A stretch of 15,149 nucleotides of DNA, from positions 1 through 15,149 of the forward strand of contig NYXM01000032.1 of assembly GCA_002685655.1 (NCBI GenBank), in the 5' to 3' direction. The position numbers and the translations under genes are program-made. Of the stretch, positions 1 to 8,656 are shown piece after piece (position 1 is the first letter of the stretch; each line of letters opens with the position of its first letter). The stretch comes from Planctomycetaceae bacterium. GTDB lineage: Bacteria > Planctomycetota > Planctomycetia > Pirellulales > Pirellulaceae. Under the pieces are notes generated by a model that saw only the letters and a list, made by a program, of their open reading frames with translations, did no database searches and had not been told where the DNA came from.

Positions 1-303
1 AATGATCCGATCCGGGTACTTCTCCAAAGCCTGCAAGACCGTCTCCGATTTGAGCAGCACGCCGCCTTCACCGGTCTCCAACGGAAGAATAAACGCTTTA
101 TCCGTTCCTGTGGCTTCGATATGTTTGATCGTGTCTTCGATCGAACGTTGCTTGTGTTTGAAGTGTAAGTGGCAGTCAATTAGTGGCAGCCGTTTCTCGT
201 CTTTCGTTGCACAGACTGCGCGGTGCGCACCGATCGTAACGGCGCAGCACGCTGCGCTACTTGTGGTAAGAAATGCTCGCCTCGACACGATTCGCTTGGA
301 CAT
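1..303 (-). CDS. Tat-exported amidohydrolase-type metal hydrolase, 5' part
   Basis: This frame is open from an ATG at 303-301 to the left edge, giving the first 101 residues of a longer protein. Residues 7-12 read SRRAFL, a twin-arginine export motif, followed by a short Ala/Thr/Ser/Cys-rich stretch, so export as a folded, possibly metal-loaded enzyme is likely. After the leader comes LIDCHLHF (residues 41-48), the HxH metal-binding motif that opens the TIM barrel of amidohydrolase-2-type hydrolases (His45 and His47). The following residues (SIEDTIKHIEATGTDKAFILPLE) fit the first helix and strand of such a barrel. A GAGG lies 10 bases before the start, which is rather far. The gene is 32 bp downstream of the large cytochrome gene on the same strand, so the two are probably co-transcribed. 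The substrate cannot be told, because the catalytic C-terminal part is outside the window. Confidence 0.82.
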   Translation of the reverse strand, partial: MSKRIVSRRAFLTTSSAACCAVTIGAHRAVCATKDEKRLPLIDCHLHFKHKQRSIEDTIKHIEATGTDKAFILPLETGEGGVLLKSETVLQALEKYPDRII

Positions 304-335
304 GTTTCGGGATCCTCATTAAGGGTTGGATGCGA

Positions 336-3300
336 TTATCGGGCGATTCTCAAATACTCCAATAGATCAGCCATCGCTTGGTGGTCGACACTCTTCTCCA
401 GCCCCTCAGGCATGAACGAAAGACCCGTGCTCCGCAGCTCGTCGATCTCGGTGCGTTGCACTGTCACTTCGCTTCCGTCGGGACGTCGCAATGTAAGTCC
501 GTTAGCACTCTCGGCAATGATCATACCTGTCAGAACGCGGCCATCATCCGTCTGCGAAACGTAGCTGAGGAATTTCGGCTTAACTTCGCGATTGGGATCA
601 AGAATATTCAACAGCAGCACCGACGGGCCGCGATCACGAATCGCAGTCAGTTCCGCGCCGACGGCCGTCCCCACCCCTGCTAACTTATGGCACGCGGAAC
701 ACGCTTCTTTGAACACTTGCTTGCCTCGCGCCGGATCTCCGGTCAGTTGCAACGCTTGCTGATAGTCCTGGATAACATCTGCTCGGCGCGAAGGACTGGC
801 CTGAAAGAGCTGCTCTACGCGCTCTCGGACCTGCTTGTCTGGGTGTTTTTTCAGCAGGCTGACTCGCGCCGGATCCACGTCACCGCGAGCGACCTTCTTC
901 GTCTCGATGGCGTCGAGAAACACCGCAAGCCACGTGTTGCGCGAGAGCAGAGCCTCGGTAGCTTGAGCTCGAAGCTGTGGGCTCAGCCGGGGCCACACAC
1001 CAAGTAACAGCTCTGCGACGGCAACATCGTCGAAGTCAGCGAGTGATTCCAACGCCGCCGTTTGAATGGCCAGCGGTTGCCGAATGTCGAGCAGTTCGGC
1101 AAAGAGTCGGCGATCGTCGACGAACACTCCCAGACGAAGCGTGCCGATCGCCTCGGCGCGCCGGTCAGAAGCGAGGTGCTCGTCTGACGACTTGGCTCTC
1201 GCTACGGACAGCAACTCGGCAAGAAGCTGATTCACTGTGCTGCCTGCATTCGCTAGAATCCGGCCGCGTTTCGCGCGACTCTGGTGCTCAAGCAGTGCGA
1301 TCACCAGGGAATGACTCAACACATCTTCACTCGTCGATAGACCGTCGAGGCAATGCACGAACGCAATGATTTCTTCCCTTTGATTCGCCGCGCCAATCTG
1401 GCCGGCAAGCAACATCAACAGTGCTCGTCCGTTAGATTGCTTTCGGAAAGGGGCGTCGTCAACCAGAGTCTGGAAGACCACACCGGAGCGTTCCTTTAGT
1501 GAACTGAGTACCGCAAAGCGCATCCACGATCCCGCGCCGTCGCCGAGGAGGAGCTTTGACAGTGCTGACGATCGATCAGGGCTATCCAATTCGCCCAGCG
1601 AGAAGGCCAGTTGGTAGCGCACCAGCAGACTTGGATCGTCTGTCATACTCACCAGCTCCTGCTGGATCGTGGCTGTGCGGACTAGCTGTTCCGCAAGCCG
1701 AACGGCGTGTACGCGAACATTCTCCGAAGCGTCATCCAACGCGGTCAGTATCGTCTCGGCATCCAACGCCTCGAGCCCAGCCAAGGCGTACAGGGCTGTC
1801 ATCCGTCCGACCGTCGATTCTGACTTAACCACCAACTTTCTCAATGGTTCGACCGCCGCTCTATCCTGCAGCTGATAGAGAAGCCGCGATGCCGTATCGC
1901 GATGCCAACCGTTACGATGTTCCAGCAAGCCGACCAGCTGTGCCGTGGATGCGTCGCCAAGACGAGTCGAGCGCCGTTGCTGAGCCCCGTCCGCCGCAAT
2001 GCGATAGATCCGGCCTTGCGTCGTGCCGCCTCCAGGTTGCAGATGTTTGAGTACGTCGGGAGGCAAGGCCAACGCCGTTTCGATCAACTCACGGCACATG
2101 TCGACAATGTACATCGTGCCGTCGGGTGCGTTGGCGAGTTCGATGGGGCGAAACCGGTTGTCGCGCGAGGCCACGAACTCCGCATCCTCATCAGCTCGCC
2201 TGGCAATCAGTTCCAAGTTGTTTGTTTCAAGCCTCGCCCGATGGACGAGATTGCCCGAAGGTTGGCAGATGAAGATGTTGCCATGGTATTCGGCAGGCCA
2301 AGCATCGCCTCGGTACACGGTCACACCGGACGCTGAAGTAAAGAATCCAGCCGGCGTTCCCCCTTCGGCCGAGCCGCGATATAGACCCTCGACGCGTCTG
2401 CGAGTACGTTCAATCCGCCACGGCTCAACCTGGCTGATGCGGAACAGCTTTGTGAATTTCCCGTCAGCCGCAATACTGACATGCGATGGGGGCGCGACGA
2501 CGTGCGGATTGCGAACCGCGTAATGCGATTCGTACATGAGCAAACGAAACGGATCGCTATTGTTGCAGAGAAAGAACCTTCCCCAATCGTCCATTGCGAG
2601 TCCATGTTGTCCCGCACCGCTTGTCGCCTCAAACTCCAGCGTGCGGGGGTCAAACGCGAAACCACGATTACGGACGTTCACGGGCTTGGAGTCTTCCTCG
2701 CCAGCACGCCGCACGGCGCCGCCAGAAAAACTCGTGCACAGGTGAATGCGGTTGTCGAGTCCCCAGCGGAGTGAATTCAAACGTGCTCCGCCACCACGGT
2801 CCTCCGAAATGGCAAAACCTGTAAAGATTGTCTTCCGCATGTCAGCGACACCGTCCCCCGTCGTGTCCTTGCAATACAGCACGTCTGGCGCGGCGGCAAC
2901 AAAGATCCCGCTGTCGTAACAGATGACACCCGTGGGCGACGCAACCCGATCAACGTAGATCGTACTCTGATCGTATTTTCCATCCCCGTCGGTATCATCC
3001 AGCACACGCACTCGGCCGTGATCGTTCAGTTCCCAATTCGCGTGGCGGTAGTTGTATTCCGGAAACTCGACCACGAACATGCGTCCATTTTCGTCAAAAC
3101 TGATCGCGATCGGATCTCGCACCAACGGCTCGGCTGCCACCAATTCCACCTGGAAGCCGGCCCGCATTTGAATCGATTTGACTGCTTCGCCGGATTCCCG
3201 CAGCAGCAAAGGAGCTTGGGCTGACTGCTGACACCACGCGGGTGTTGCTAGTAGCACAGAGATGCAAGACATGCGAAGAGTTGTTTGTAGAGAACGGCCT

Positions 3301-3380
3301 CTGTGCGGTTTCCTGGTATTCGCAGGATACGGAACGCCGCGGAGAGCTTTCGCTACAATCTTGAGATGGGTTCTTGTCAT
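336..3380 (-). CDS. PVC-type heme-binding CxxCH protein (propeller, HEAT repeats, cytochrome c)
   Basis: This is a secreted protein of about 1014 residues. Domains in order: N-terminal export signal (hydrophobic MSCISVLLATPAWC around residues 37-50); a beta-propeller of the sugar-dehydrogenase type at about 64-463, opening with GFQVELVAAEPLVRDPIAI and carrying Asp-rich loops such as DDTDGDGKYD that look calcium-binding; HEAT-like helical repeats at about 480-850; a C-terminal cytochrome domain with CSACH at 894-898 and a candidate axial Met in SFMPEG (Met990). In this family the heme domain is thought to take electrons from an oxidised substrate, but no function is proven. The frame stays open back to a TTG at 3461. 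I chose the ATG at 3380 because a promoter-like sequence at 3461-3488 places transcription start near 3454. An ATG at 3272 (MSCISV...) is also possible: it gives a more usual leader length but no basic n-region. Neither start has a clear ribosome binding site. Confidence 0.9.
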   Translation of the reverse strand: MTRTHLKIVAKALRGVPYPANTRKPHRGRSLQTTLRMSCISVLLATPAWCQQSAQAPLLLRESGEAVKSIQMRAGFQVELVAAEPLVRDPIAISFDENGRMFVVEFPEYNYRHANWELNDHGRVRVLDDTDGDGKYDQSTIYVDRVASPTGVICYDSGIFVAAAPDVLYCKDTTGDGVADMRKTIFTGFAISEDRGGGARLNSLRWGLDNRIHLCTSFSGGAVRRAGEEDSKPVNVRNRGFAFDPRTLEFEATSGAGQHGLAMDDWGRFFLCNNSDPFRLLMYESHYAVRNPHVVAPPSHVSIAADGKFTKLFRISQVEPWRIERTRRRVEGLYRGSAEGGTPAGFFTSASGVTVYRGDAWPAEYHGNIFICQPSGNLVHRARLETNNLELIARRADEDAEFVASRDNRFRPIELANAPDGTMYIVDMCRELIETALALPPDVLKHLQPGGGTTQGRIYRIAADGAQQRRSTRLGDASTAQLVGLLEHRNGWHRDTASRLLYQLQDRAAVEPLRKLVVKSESTVGRMTALYALAGLEALDAETILTALDDASENVRVHAVRLAEQLVRTATIQQELVSMTDDPSLLVRYQLAFSLGELDSPDRSSALSKLLLGDGAGSWMRFAVLSSLKERSGVVFQTLVDDAPFRKQSNGRALLMLLAGQIGAANQREEIIAFVHCLDGLSTSEDVLSHSLVIALLEHQSRAKRGRILANAGSTVNQLLAELLSVARAKSSDEHLASDRRAEAIGTLRLGVFVDDRRLFAELLDIRQPLAIQTAALESLADFDDVAVAELLLGVWPRLSPQLRAQATEALLSRNTWLAVFLDAIETKKVARGDVDPARVSLLKKHPDKQVRERVEQLFQASPSRRADVIQDYQQALQLTGDPARGKQVFKEACSACHKLAGVGTAVGAELTAIRDRGPSVLLLNILDPNREVKPKFLSYVSQTDDGRVLTGMIIAESANGLTLRRPDGSEVTVQRTEIDELRSTGLSFMPEGLEKSVDHQAMADLLEYLRIAR

Positions 3381-3423
3381 TCGTGATTTGAGATCTTCGG
3401 ATTTCGAGATTCGTACATTCGTG
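3378..3423. repeat. degenerate short intergenic repeat
   Basis: CATTCGTG occurs at 3378-3385 and again at 3416-3423. Between and overlapping them are two versions of a GATTTnGAGAT core (GATTTGAGAT at 3385-3394 and GATTTCGAGAT at 3400-3410). The pattern looks like an imperfect tandem or mosaic repeat. It covers the 5' leader of the minus-strand cytochrome gene and touches its chosen ATG at 3380, a further reason to doubt that this part is translated. No copy is seen elsewhere in the window. Confidence 0.4.
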
Positions 3424-3460
3424 TGTTGGACCAGCGATTTTTGCGCTGAACAAACGTTCA

Positions 3461-3488
3461 ATTATGTCGCGTGCCATGCCTTTGTCCA
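3461..3488 (-). promoter_or_regulatory. sigma70-like promoter for the CxxCH gene
   Basis: Read on the minus strand, TGGACA (3488-3483, five of six matches to TTGACA) is followed after 16 bases by CATAAT (3466-3461, five of six matches to TATAAT). Transcription would start near 3454, about 74 bases before the ATG at 3380. The -10 box overlaps the upstream TTG that would otherwise give the longest reading frame, so that start is unlikely. Confidence 0.45.
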
Positions 3489-3656
3489 CTAGCCGGGCGC
3501 TGGCTAATTCTACCCATCATGCGGTCGCTGCCGTTACGACAAACGGCAATTGCAATACGTGCAAAGCTTGTTCGCCGCAATGCGGAGAGGGATTTGTACG
3601 GAGTGATCACAACGCACGCACGGACGGTTTTCTCGGCGGTCTGCATCAGGTGATGT

Positions 3657-3685
3657 TTGTGATGTTGTAGAAGGCCTCGTAAAAT
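3657..3685 (+). promoter_or_regulatory. sigma70-like promoter for the propeller/toroid gene
   Basis: TTGTGA (3657-3662) and TAAAAT (3680-3685) are separated by exactly 17 bases. Start of transcription is expected near 3692, about 34 bases before the ATG at 3726. It lies about 170 bp from the divergent promoter on the other strand, so a regulator binding between them could serve both transcripts. Confidence 0.5.
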
Positions 3686-3725
3686 GAAAGCTGCCAAAAG
3701 ATGAAATCAGTTTCGGAGCTTCGTG

Positions 3726-6700
3726 ATGAACCACACGATACTGAACCGACTGCAAACTTCGAAGGGTCGCTCAATTCGCCTTGTTGGGCTACTCGCCGCG
3801 CTAGCACTTCTTGCGCCACAAACCCTTGATGCAGACGAGAACGTCGCTGAGCAACCGGCCGGGCTCCCCCAGATCAATCCACGATCCCCTTCTGGGCTCG
3901 ACTTCTACTCGCAAGGTGGTGTCGTCGTGGATGGCGTCGGCTATTTCACGGCGAACGACTATTCGCGACGAGCGGGCGTCAAACGAACGGACGAGTTTCC
4001 CTGCGTCGTCGCTTTCGACATGCACACGTTCAAAAAAGTCCGCGAGTACAAGTTCGGCTTCACGTATGACAGCTCGCCGCTGGTGTATCAAAAGCAAGAC
4101 GGCACTTGGCTCGTGATCGCGCACGAACACAAGAACGCTCGCACCGTCGCGATGAATCGCGACACAGGGAAGGTCGAGTGGATTAGCGAAGCGGATCAGC
4201 CCGGAACATACTTCTTCGGTTATTCCTACTACCAGCGCGACGACGGCACGAAGCTGCTGCTGATGGCCTGCCAGAACGGGCTGCACGCGATGTCGGGCGA
4301 GACAGGCAAGGACGTCTGGTGGGTCAAGCGGCCCAGTACCGGAGGCATCACTCCGTGTGTCGACCAGAAGCGAGGTGTGCTCTATTACCAGTGCAACGCC
4401 AAAGTTCTCAAGATCCGCGCAGCTGACGGAGAGGTTCTGCGGGAAGTCGACGCCGGCACGCCACATGTTTGCATTTCCTGGAACACCGTGCTCATCGACG
4501 ACAAGCATGGCCGCTTCGTCGCGACGCGCTGGTACGGCAAACCAGAGTGGGACTCGGCGATCCGCGTCTACGACGAAGAGCTGAACCTCGCCTGGGAGCG
4601 AACTGGGCTACCCAACGGCAAGAAGGACACGCTGACCTACGCTGAAGGAAAGCTCGTCTGCGGCAGCGGCAACGGTTGGAGTAAGAAGTACACGGGCAAT
4701 GAATGGAAGCACATCTCCGCCTACAACATCGCCGACGGCGAGATTGCCTGGAAGTGCGACCTCTCGGAGTACGACTACATTGGCATCCTCAACGTGCCCT
4801 ATTTCAACGGCTCTTTCTACGCTGAAAACGGCGGCTCCCCACCTCAGACGACCAAGTGCTTTCGTATCAACGCCGCTGACGGAAGACTCGAAGAAGTCTA
4901 CGACTACGGCCGTATGATCACCTCCTGCGCAACGCACATCGTGGCACACGGGAAGCTCCTCAGCGGGGACTTATGGCAGGACAGTATCGTCGTCACGAAT
5001 CTAAGCGACAATTCGACTGCGGATTGGCCGGGTCCGTTCGGAGATCCGCAGACCAATCAGATGGCCGCCCCCCACGAAGCGGGCGTGACCCTGACGACGA
5101 TTCAGGAAGTCAGTGTGCAACACGAGCCAGCTGTTGGCGAAGATCGAGCGAACCTCGCCCGGGATGCGGCGATCAAAGCCCGAAGCCGGATTAAGGGCGA
5201 GCAGGCTGACGTCAATCGTATGGTTGATGGCAATCCTCAGACCCGCTGGGCCAGTGGTCCCGGTGATCTGGCTCTCGCCCCTGTCGACGTCGACGTGCAA
5301 CTGAAGAAACCGCAAGTCGTGGACACCGTCGTGGTTCTCACGAGCACGCTGAAAGGTCAGCTGCGCCTGAAGGATTTCGATCTGTATGCTGGACTGGGAG
5401 ACAGATGGGACGGTGCCAAACCGCTGGCGAGAATCCGCGACAATACGGTCGAACGGATCCGTGTGACGTTCCCGGCAGTGCAGCTCGATCGCATTCGGAT
5501 TCGGCCCTTGGGCACGCGCCGTCCGGACAACGCGTTTGCCCACATCGCCGAATTAAACGTGTACGCCGCCGACGGACCGTCTGAGCGTTCGGTCGAATCG
5601 AGTCCGTTCCCGCCGACGTTGGCCGATGCGGGACACGATCCGAAGTTTCTTCGCACATTGATCGCGTCATTGGAGTCGAAGGTCGGCGATTCGGCGCTCG
5701 CGCGCGTCCGCACCAAGTCGCTGCACACGCGGCTGGAACTCATCAAAGAATCGCAACAGTACGAAGCTGTTCTCGAGCAGATCTCCACGGAGACCGAAGA
5801 ATACCAAAAACTCGACGCACCCGAATGGGCGGTGGCACAGCGGGACTGCATGGCCCGGCTGCGCACCTGGGCACATTATTGGATCGATCATCAGCAGCCG
5901 GATGGCCAGTTCGGCGGCAGCTACGAAGACGATGTGGAACTGGTCTGCGGCTGGCCCGTTCTGGTGTTGGCTCAGGACGACGAAAAAGTCCGGCGTGCTC
6001 TGGAATTGCTGGCTGAGGGTGTGTGGAAGAGCCGTCCGTTTCTGGAACGCTTCGGGTACGACCGCCTGACCGATGTCGAGCACGCGGCCGAGAACACCAG
6101 CTACAGCCAGCCGCGGATGGTCGTTCTCGATTACGACAATCCGAAGTGGTCCGAGCGTTGCAGCCGCACGGCGGCCACCATGCACGAACACTTTCTGAGC
6201 CGGAACGAAAAGGGCGGACTGCAATTCCGCAGTGACTACTTCGGCTTCGACCCGCGGACGCTCAAGCCCGTCACCCGCGAACAGGAGCGTCCGTTCGACA
6301 TCCCGGAATCCGCTAAGGCGCTTAAGCCGGCGATGTACGCCGTGTGGGCGACGGACGACCCGCTCGCCCGGCAACTCATGCTCGAATGCGGCAACACCTG
6401 GGTCGAGGCGGCACGCGCCGGCGGCGATGATACGGGCCGTATCGCCGGCCTCCTGCCCGAACAACTAAGTTGGCCCTCGGGCGCGTCGGTCGGTACCCAT
6501 GCACGCCTCTCATCAATGCGGGCGACGCTGTTCCACCTGATCGGCTGCTATTACGTCTCGGGCGAGGATCGCTATCTCGAACCGATCCGCACACTACTGC
6601 AAAAGAGCCTCGTCGACTGGTCGGTCAAAGACGTTCCCTCGGCCGGTACGCTCGACAAACTCCAAGAAGAGGATTTGACCGGCCTGCTCGAACAACTGGC

Positions 6701-7457
6701 CCTGATTGCCGTCGCCTACCGCCGCGCGACGGGCGATCGGCAATTCGACGCTGCGCTGGCTCGCTGGTCAGCCCGCATCCGAAATACGCTCGTCGACGGC
6801 GTCAAGAGCTACGTGTACCTCAATCGTAACAGCGATCGGCTGTGGTACGTCGACCGACCACTGACGATCGGCGCATATCTCGAATCGCGGTGCAGTGTCG
6901 GTGCGCAGCTTTATCAGGGATGGCAGGTCACGGGGGACGATGACTATCTCGCCAAGCTCGGCTGGAACTTGAGTTCCTGCCTGAACGACAAGTGGGGCGC
7001 CTTCACGTACTGGTTTTACGACAAGAGCGAGCGGCGCGTCACATCCAACGACCATCCCGCTCATAAAATCCAGTGCAGCGAATCGGCGCTGAGTCTGATG
7101 TACTTGGGCGGGCCGGCTCCCGTCGAGGCCGTCTGGCCACAGTTTGCCGTCAGCTGGGAAAACGTCGGCACGAACTTCTGTGCTCTCGTCCGCCACAACG
7201 ATTCAGAGCGTCTGCTTGTGGAAATGTACAGTTTTGACGAGCAACTTCGCTCCGTCACCGCCAACCTGTGGGAGCTGGCGCCGGGAAATTACGAGGCAGC
7301 CCTCGGTTCGCAGCTCACTCAGAACAGCCACGTGAACGAGCCGACATGGAGCAAGAGTCTCAACATCGCCTCTCGGCAAGACCGCCGCCGTCCGACGACT
7401 TTGCAGTTCACATTGCCTCCCAGGAAACGGACGATTCTCGAGATTCGTCGTCGGTAA
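3726..7457 (+). CDS. secreted PQQ-like propeller / discoidin-like / helical toroid fusion protein
   Basis: This 1243-residue protein starts with a signal peptide (SIRLVGLLAALALLAPQTLDA, about residues 16-36). Residues about 55-445 form a PQQ-like beta-propeller, shown by recurring turns such as NRDTGKVEW, SGETGKDVWW, AADGEVLREV, IADGEIAWKC and AADGRLEEVY. Residues about 475-616 look like a discoidin/F5-8C-type domain (NRMVDGNPQTRWASG near the start, HIAELNVYA at the end), usually a glycan-binding fold. Residues about 695-1155 are mainly helical with motifs such as WIDHQQPDGQFGGSYEDDVEL and AMYAVWATDD, like an (alpha/alpha) toroid of glycosidases or lyases, and a beta-rich tail ends the protein. 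The start is ATG 3726, with GGAG seven bases upstream; a GTG directly before it is less likely. The next gene follows after 72 bp and is probably co-transcribed. Glycan processing is inference; no catalytic pair could be assigned. Confidence 0.88.
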   Translation: MNHTILNRLQTSKGRSIRLVGLLAALALLAPQTLDADENVAEQPAGLPQINPRSPSGLDFYSQGGVVVDGVGYFTANDYSRRAGVKRTDEFPCVVAFDMHTFKKVREYKFGFTYDSSPLVYQKQDGTWLVIAHEHKNARTVAMNRDTGKVEWISEADQPGTYFFGYSYYQRDDGTKLLLMACQNGLHAMSGETGKDVWWVKRPSTGGITPCVDQKRGVLYYQCNAKVLKIRAADGEVLREVDAGTPHVCISWNTVLIDDKHGRFVATRWYGKPEWDSAIRVYDEELNLAWERTGLPNGKKDTLTYAEGKLVCGSGNGWSKKYTGNEWKHISAYNIADGEIAWKCDLSEYDYIGILNVPYFNGSFYAENGGSPPQTTKCFRINAADGRLEEVYDYGRMITSCATHIVAHGKLLSGDLWQDSIVVTNLSDNSTADWPGPFGDPQTNQMAAPHEAGVTLTTIQEVSVQHEPAVGEDRANLARDAAIKARSRIKGEQADVNRMVDGNPQTRWASGPGDLALAPVDVDVQLKKPQVVDTVVVLTSTLKGQLRLKDFDLYAGLGDRWDGAKPLARIRDNTVERIRVTFPAVQLDRIRIRPLGTRRPDNAFAHIAELNVYAADGPSERSVESSPFPPTLADAGHDPKFLRTLIASLESKVGDSALARVRTKSLHTRLELIKESQQYEAVLEQISTETEEYQKLDAPEWAVAQRDCMARLRTWAHYWIDHQQPDGQFGGSYEDDVELVCGWPVLVLAQDDEKVRRALELLAEGVWKSRPFLERFGYDRLTDVEHAAENTSYSQPRMVVLDYDNPKWSERCSRTAATMHEHFLSRNEKGGLQFRSDYFGFDPRTLKPVTREQERPFDIPESAKALKPAMYAVWATDDPLARQLMLECGNTWVEAARAGGDDTGRIAGLLPEQLSWPSGASVGTHARLSSMRATLFHLIGCYYVSGEDRYLEPIRTLLQKSLVDWSVKDVPSAGTLDKLQEEDLTGLLEQLALIAVAYRRATGDRQFDAALARWSARIRNTLVDGVKSYVYLNRNSDRLWYVDRPLTIGAYLESRCSVGAQLYQGWQVTGDDDYLAKLGWNLSSCLNDKWGAFTYWFYDKSERRVTSNDHPAHKIQCSESALSLMYLGGPAPVEAVWPQFAVSWENVGTNFCALVRHNDSERLLVEMYSFDEQLRSVTANLWELAPGNYEAALGSQLTQNSHVNEPTWSKSLNIASRQDRRRPTTLQFTLPPRKRTILEIRRR

Positions 7458-7481
7458 GGAGCCCGGTCGCTCGGATTGGTT

Positions 7482-7496
7482 CGAGGCCTTGCCTCG
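7482..7496. other. small hairpin between two co-oriented genes
   Basis: CGAGGC (7482-7487) and GCCTCG (7491-7496) form a perfect six-base-pair stem around CTT, 25 bases after the stop of the propeller/toroid gene and 33 bases before the next start. No run of T follows, so it is not a classical terminator. It could be an mRNA-stabilising or attenuating structure, or chance. Confidence 0.3.
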
Positions 7497-7529
7497 TTAG
7501 TGTCAAAGATTGGCAATACGGAGAACGTC

Positions 7530-8621
7530 ATGATCGGTCCCTTGAGAAGTGTCTACCGCTTTGCCTTGATGATGGCATGCGCCTTGATGATGACGTTACC
7601 GATGGCGTTGGGTGATGAGCCCGACATTGCAGCGGAAACCGAAGCCAAGCCTACCCCAGTGCATCCCTTCGACATGCGTCCGCAACCCTGGCAGCGGCGC
7701 GACGACCCGGTCCTTTCCGCCAGTACGACCCGCCAGCCGTGGTGCAAAGTTGTCCTGTACAGCCCATCGGTGCTGTTCAAGGACGGCAAATTCAAGATGT
7801 GGTACGTGGGAACATCTGCCGGTTCCCGCAGTACGGACTTTTCGCTCGGCTACGCAGAGTCGGACGACGGCATTCAGTGGAACGAGTATGCGGGCAACCC
7901 CATCGCCACACCGCAAGACATTGGTTGGGGGATCTACATGCAGACGCCCTTTGTGATGTTCGACGAAGACGAGCAGATTTACAAAATGTGGTTCTCATCC
8001 GCGACGAAGGCCGTATACAGTGAGAAGGCGAAGCGCATGGTGGGGGCCGATCGCCCGTTGGGATATGCAACCAGCCCGGACGGCATCGAATGGAAATTCC
8101 ATCCCAAGCCGATTTACGATTCGAGCCGCAGTCCGTGCGTCTGGAAGTTGGGGCCGAAGAGCTATCGCATGTGGATGAATGTCGACCTGGCACGAATTTA
8201 CGAATTCACCTCCTCCGACGGAATCCAATGGCAGCGGGCGTCCAAGCCTGCGGTGCAAGTGTCGGGCGCGTCAAAATCGTGTATCTATCCTTTCGTCATC
8301 CACGAAAACGGTCGTTATTACATGTGGTATGGCTGCCATCGGCCAGAGGGGATTTTTGAGATCTTCTGTGCGACTTCGCCCGACGGTTCCAGTTGGAGCG
8401 TGGATCATGAGCGGGCGGCATTCCCAGCTTCGCGCAAGAAGGACCGCTTCGACGGGCGATATACGTCGATCCCCTCTGTGCTGAGTCTTCCCGACCGCTA
8501 CATGCTGTATTACGCGCCTCGCGATTGGCGCAACACGTACCTCATGCCCGACGGTAGTAGAGGCCGGGACGGCGCGGGAGTCTATGCACATATCGGGGTG
8601 GCGGTGATTCCGAAGAAGTGA
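7530..8621 (+). CDS. secreted five-bladed propeller protein, GH43/GH32/GH130-like
   Basis: This 363-residue protein has a signal peptide (residues 1 to about 28, ending PMALG before DEP). The body shows a repeating blade pattern: KMWYVG (89-94), KMWFSS (152-157), RMWMN (213-217), YMWYGC (264-269) and YMLYYA (324-329). Four of these are followed by an Asp-box-like turn: SDDGIQW (111-117), SPDGIEW (182-188), SSDGIQW (228-234) and SPDGSSW (283-289). Five such repeats fit the five-bladed fold of GH43, GH32/68 and GH130 enzymes. Known hits to this type in planctomycetes are often uncharacterised, and I cannot assign a catalytic triad, so it may bind rather than cleave glycans. The start is ATG 7530 with GGAG six bases upstream; the frame runs back to a TTG at 7476, but that extension lacks a leader. 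It is the second gene of the plus-strand unit, with the propeller/toroid gene upstream. Confidence 0.85.
   Translation: MIGPLRSVYRFALMMACALMMTLPMALGDEPDIAAETEAKPTPVHPFDMRPQPWQRRDDPVLSASTTRQPWCKVVLYSPSVLFKDGKFKMWYVGTSAGSRSTDFSLGYAESDDGIQWNEYAGNPIATPQDIGWGIYMQTPFVMFDEDEQIYKMWFSSATKAVYSEKAKRMVGADRPLGYATSPDGIEWKFHPKPIYDSSRSPCVWKLGPKSYRMWMNVDLARIYEFTSSDGIQWQRASKPAVQVSGASKSCIYPFVIHENGRYYMWYGCHRPEGIFEIFCATSPDGSSWSVDHERAAFPASRKKDRFDGRYTSIPSVLSLPDRYMLYYAPRDWRNTYLMPDGSRGRDGAGVYAHIGVAVIPKK
7563..7592 (+). repeat. 12-bp direct repeat in signal-peptide coding region
   Basis: GCCTTGATGATG occurs at 7563-7574 and identically at 7581-7592, with an 18-base period. In frame it encodes Ala-Leu-Met-Met twice (residues 12-15 and 18-21) in the hydrophobic core of the signal peptide. 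It looks like a small in-frame duplication. Confidence 0.7.
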
Positions 8622-8631
8622 CTGGTTGCTG

Positions 8632-8652
8632 GGATTTCAGAAGCTGAAACCT
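8632..8652. terminator. hairpin between convergent genes
   Basis: TTTCAG (8635-8640) and CTGAAA (8644-8649) pair perfectly around AAG. Outer G bases at 8631-8633 can pair with C/T at 8650-8652 across a bulged A. It sits in the 35-bp gap between two genes that run towards each other, where a bidirectional terminator is expected. There is no long T tract on either strand, so termination strength is uncertain. Confidence 0.35.
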
Positions 8653-8656
8653 ATCT

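Noticed and set aside
3801..4508. 235-codon minus-strand frame in the propeller domain.
   Set aside because: It is an antisense shadow of the PQQ-like repeats on the plus strand, with no start signals.
5667..6464. 265-codon minus-strand frame inside the propeller/toroid gene.
   Set aside because: It is the antisense of a well-supported coding region; high GC at third positions creates such open frames, and its protein shows no recognisable domain.
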